From positions 1 to 7,086 of the forward strand of contig UQMW01000070.1 of NCBI GenBank assembly GCA_900542275.1: a stretch of 7,086 bases of DNA. The letters run 5' to 3'. The notes beneath the pieces were generated by a model, which worked only from the letters and a program-made list of their open reading frames with translations, had not been told where the DNA came from and ran no database searches. This DNA comes from an uncultured Collinsella sp. (lineage in GTDB: Bacteria; Actinomycetota; Coriobacteriia; Coriobacteriales; Coriobacteriaceae). A program made the position numbers and the translations under genes. Below are positions 7,028-7,086 of the stretch, one piece after another; the first letter of the stretch is position 1; the number at the start of each line of letters is the position of its first letter.

Positions 7028-7059
7028 AAAAAAGGGGGAGGCCGCGAGGCCTCCCCCTT
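7028..7059 (-). terminator. Intrinsic terminator of the upstream minus-strand unit
   Basis: A 12-bp GC-rich stem (7032-7043 paired with 7048-7059) with a 4-nt loop, followed on the minus strand by a run of six T that begins within the last stem pairs (7033 down to 7028). This is a strong rho-independent terminator for transcription entering from the right, and it insulates the acpS operon. The plus-strand tail (ttctt) is poorer, so activity in that direction would be weak. The remaining bases up to 7086 could be the 3' end of a gene. Minus-strand stop triplets occur at 7062-7064 and 7070-7072, but too little sequence is present to identify a product. Confidence 0.85.
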
Positions 7060-7086
7060 CTTCAAGTCATCAGACGGCTCGGTGCC

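Overview
The window reads as a stretch of ordinary bacterial chromosome. It carries one compact six-gene operon, entirely on the minus strand, so the operon begins near position 6950 and runs leftward to about position 95. The moderately high GC, dense packing and gene order, together with an unusual TsaB-RimI-TsaD fusion protein, suggest an actinobacterium of the class Coriobacteriia (Collinsella/Olsenella/Atopobium-like). That placement is inferred from protein character, not from an rRNA marker.

Layout in the direction of transcription (right to left): a strong intrinsic terminator at about 7028-7059 closes whatever minus-strand unit lies off the right edge. A leader of about 100 bp follows, holding two promoter-like elements (6948-6977 and 6984-7013). 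Then come acpS (holo-ACP synthase, 6379-6918), nnr (bifunctional NAD(P)HX epimerase/dehydratase, 4762-6378), alr (alanine racemase, 3614-4759), a family 4 uracil-DNA glycosylase (2985-3605), tsaE (2466-2972) and a tsaB-rimI-tsaD fusion (95-2479). A perfect 10-bp inverted repeat at 1-25 is the probable end of the operon; its expected U-tract would lie just outside the window. Gene junctions are 0, 2, 8 and 12 nt, then a 14-nt overlap at tsaE/tsaB. This indicates one transcript with translational coupling.

Functionally this is a housekeeping collection: carrier-protein activation for lipid synthesis (AcpS), repair of damaged nicotinamide cofactors (Nnr), D-alanine supply for peptidoglycan (Alr), removal of uracil from DNA (Udg), and the t6A tRNA modification machinery (TsaE, TsaB, TsaD) with ribosomal-protein N-terminal acetylation (RimI). 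TsaC, which makes the threonylcarbamoyl-AMP used by TsaD, is not in the window. No mobile elements, CRISPR arrays, tRNA or rRNA genes were seen. The most notable item is the triple fusion, which puts two t6A subunits and an acetyltransferase into one polypeptide of about 794 residues. I do not see evidence of a wholly undescribed system.
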